The position numbers and the translations under genes are program-made. From JAJPJE01 sp963848375 (GTDB lineage: Bacteria > Acidobacteriota > Terriglobia > Terriglobales > Acidobacteriaceae), in assembly GCA_963848375.1 (NCBI GenBank), contig CAWKDK010000003.1, positions 38,092 to 102,091 of the forward strand: DNA of 64,000 bases, in the 5' to 3' direction. This document shows, one piece after another, positions 63,871 to 64,000 of this stretch. The notes beneath the pieces were generated by a model that saw only the letters and a list, made by a program, of their open reading frames with translations, ran no database searches and was not told the DNA's origin. How positions within the stretch are numbered: position 1 is the stretch's first letter; each line of letters starts with the position of its first letter.

Positions 63871-64000
63871 GAGATGAATTACGTCTCTATGTGCGCCTGA
63901 AAACCTCTTCTGAAATTCTAAGCGGCACTCAGGTAGATAGCTCGTGGATGGCAATCCGGCTGTCTCGAGTAAACGGCTAGCCGTCGATATCGCTTCGTAC

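Overview
The window reads as chromosomal DNA of an Acidobacteriota, most likely class Terriglobia (Koribacter-like). This is inferred from the GC-rich coding style, the rimP-nusA-infB-DUF503-rbfA-nrnA gene order, and many family types common in that class: split Ig-like domains with a membrane insert, TPR/FG-GAP proteins, MacB-type permeases, and REP elements between genes. No plasmid, phage or CRISPR signature was seen.

Layout. 1-7334: translation and transcription core operon (rimP, nusA, infB, DUF503, rbfA, nrnA) behind a terminator-like leader hairpin. 7341-10556: a small orphan gene, an ArnT-like glycosyltransferase and a tandem-GNAT acetyltransferase. 10557-18289: an accessory island with YTAGT-type tandem repeats, an XRE regulator with a degenerate S24-like C-terminus, four tandem copies of a multi-pass membrane protein (two decayed, one intact, one with a scrambled N-terminus), a REP-associated tyrosine transposase (RAYT) with its own REP palindromes, and a [2Fe-2S] ferredoxin. 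Three of the membrane-protein copies have a hairpin ending directly at the start codon. 18386-23748: two MacB-type permeases (the second frameshifted) and a convergent gntR-ATPase-permease operon. 24063-34321: an ABC exporter, a GT21 glycosyltransferase, an amino-acid permease, yggS-yggU-peptide transporter, an AlkD-like protein, an M24 peptidase and small membrane genes. 34439-46458: an extracytoplasmic block with a GH13 lipoprotein, a broken amidase, a phospholipase C-like enzyme, a multicopper oxidase, a broken TPR/FG-GAP giant, DUF1684 and OsmC. 46577-51374: a CgeB-like glycosyltransferase translationally coupled to a nucleotidyltransferase, an orphan histidine-kinase dimerization domain, a GH71/GH99-like secreted protein and tRNA-Leu(CAG). 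51541-64000: M19-like and class C beta-lactamase-like hydrolases, glutaredoxin, a ComEA-like protein, an HGSNAT-like acyltransferase, a trypsin-like protease, a CLC antiporter, MarR, purB, and a second phospholipase C-like enzyme.

The two most striking signals are the tandem membrane-protein family with covarying start-codon hairpins, interleaved with a RAYT/REP unit, and a set of single-base indels, mostly one G too many in GGG runs, that break otherwise well-preserved genes at 27.2, 36.4-37.4 and 42.2-44.7 kb. The second signal could be real decay or a consensus-sequence artefact.
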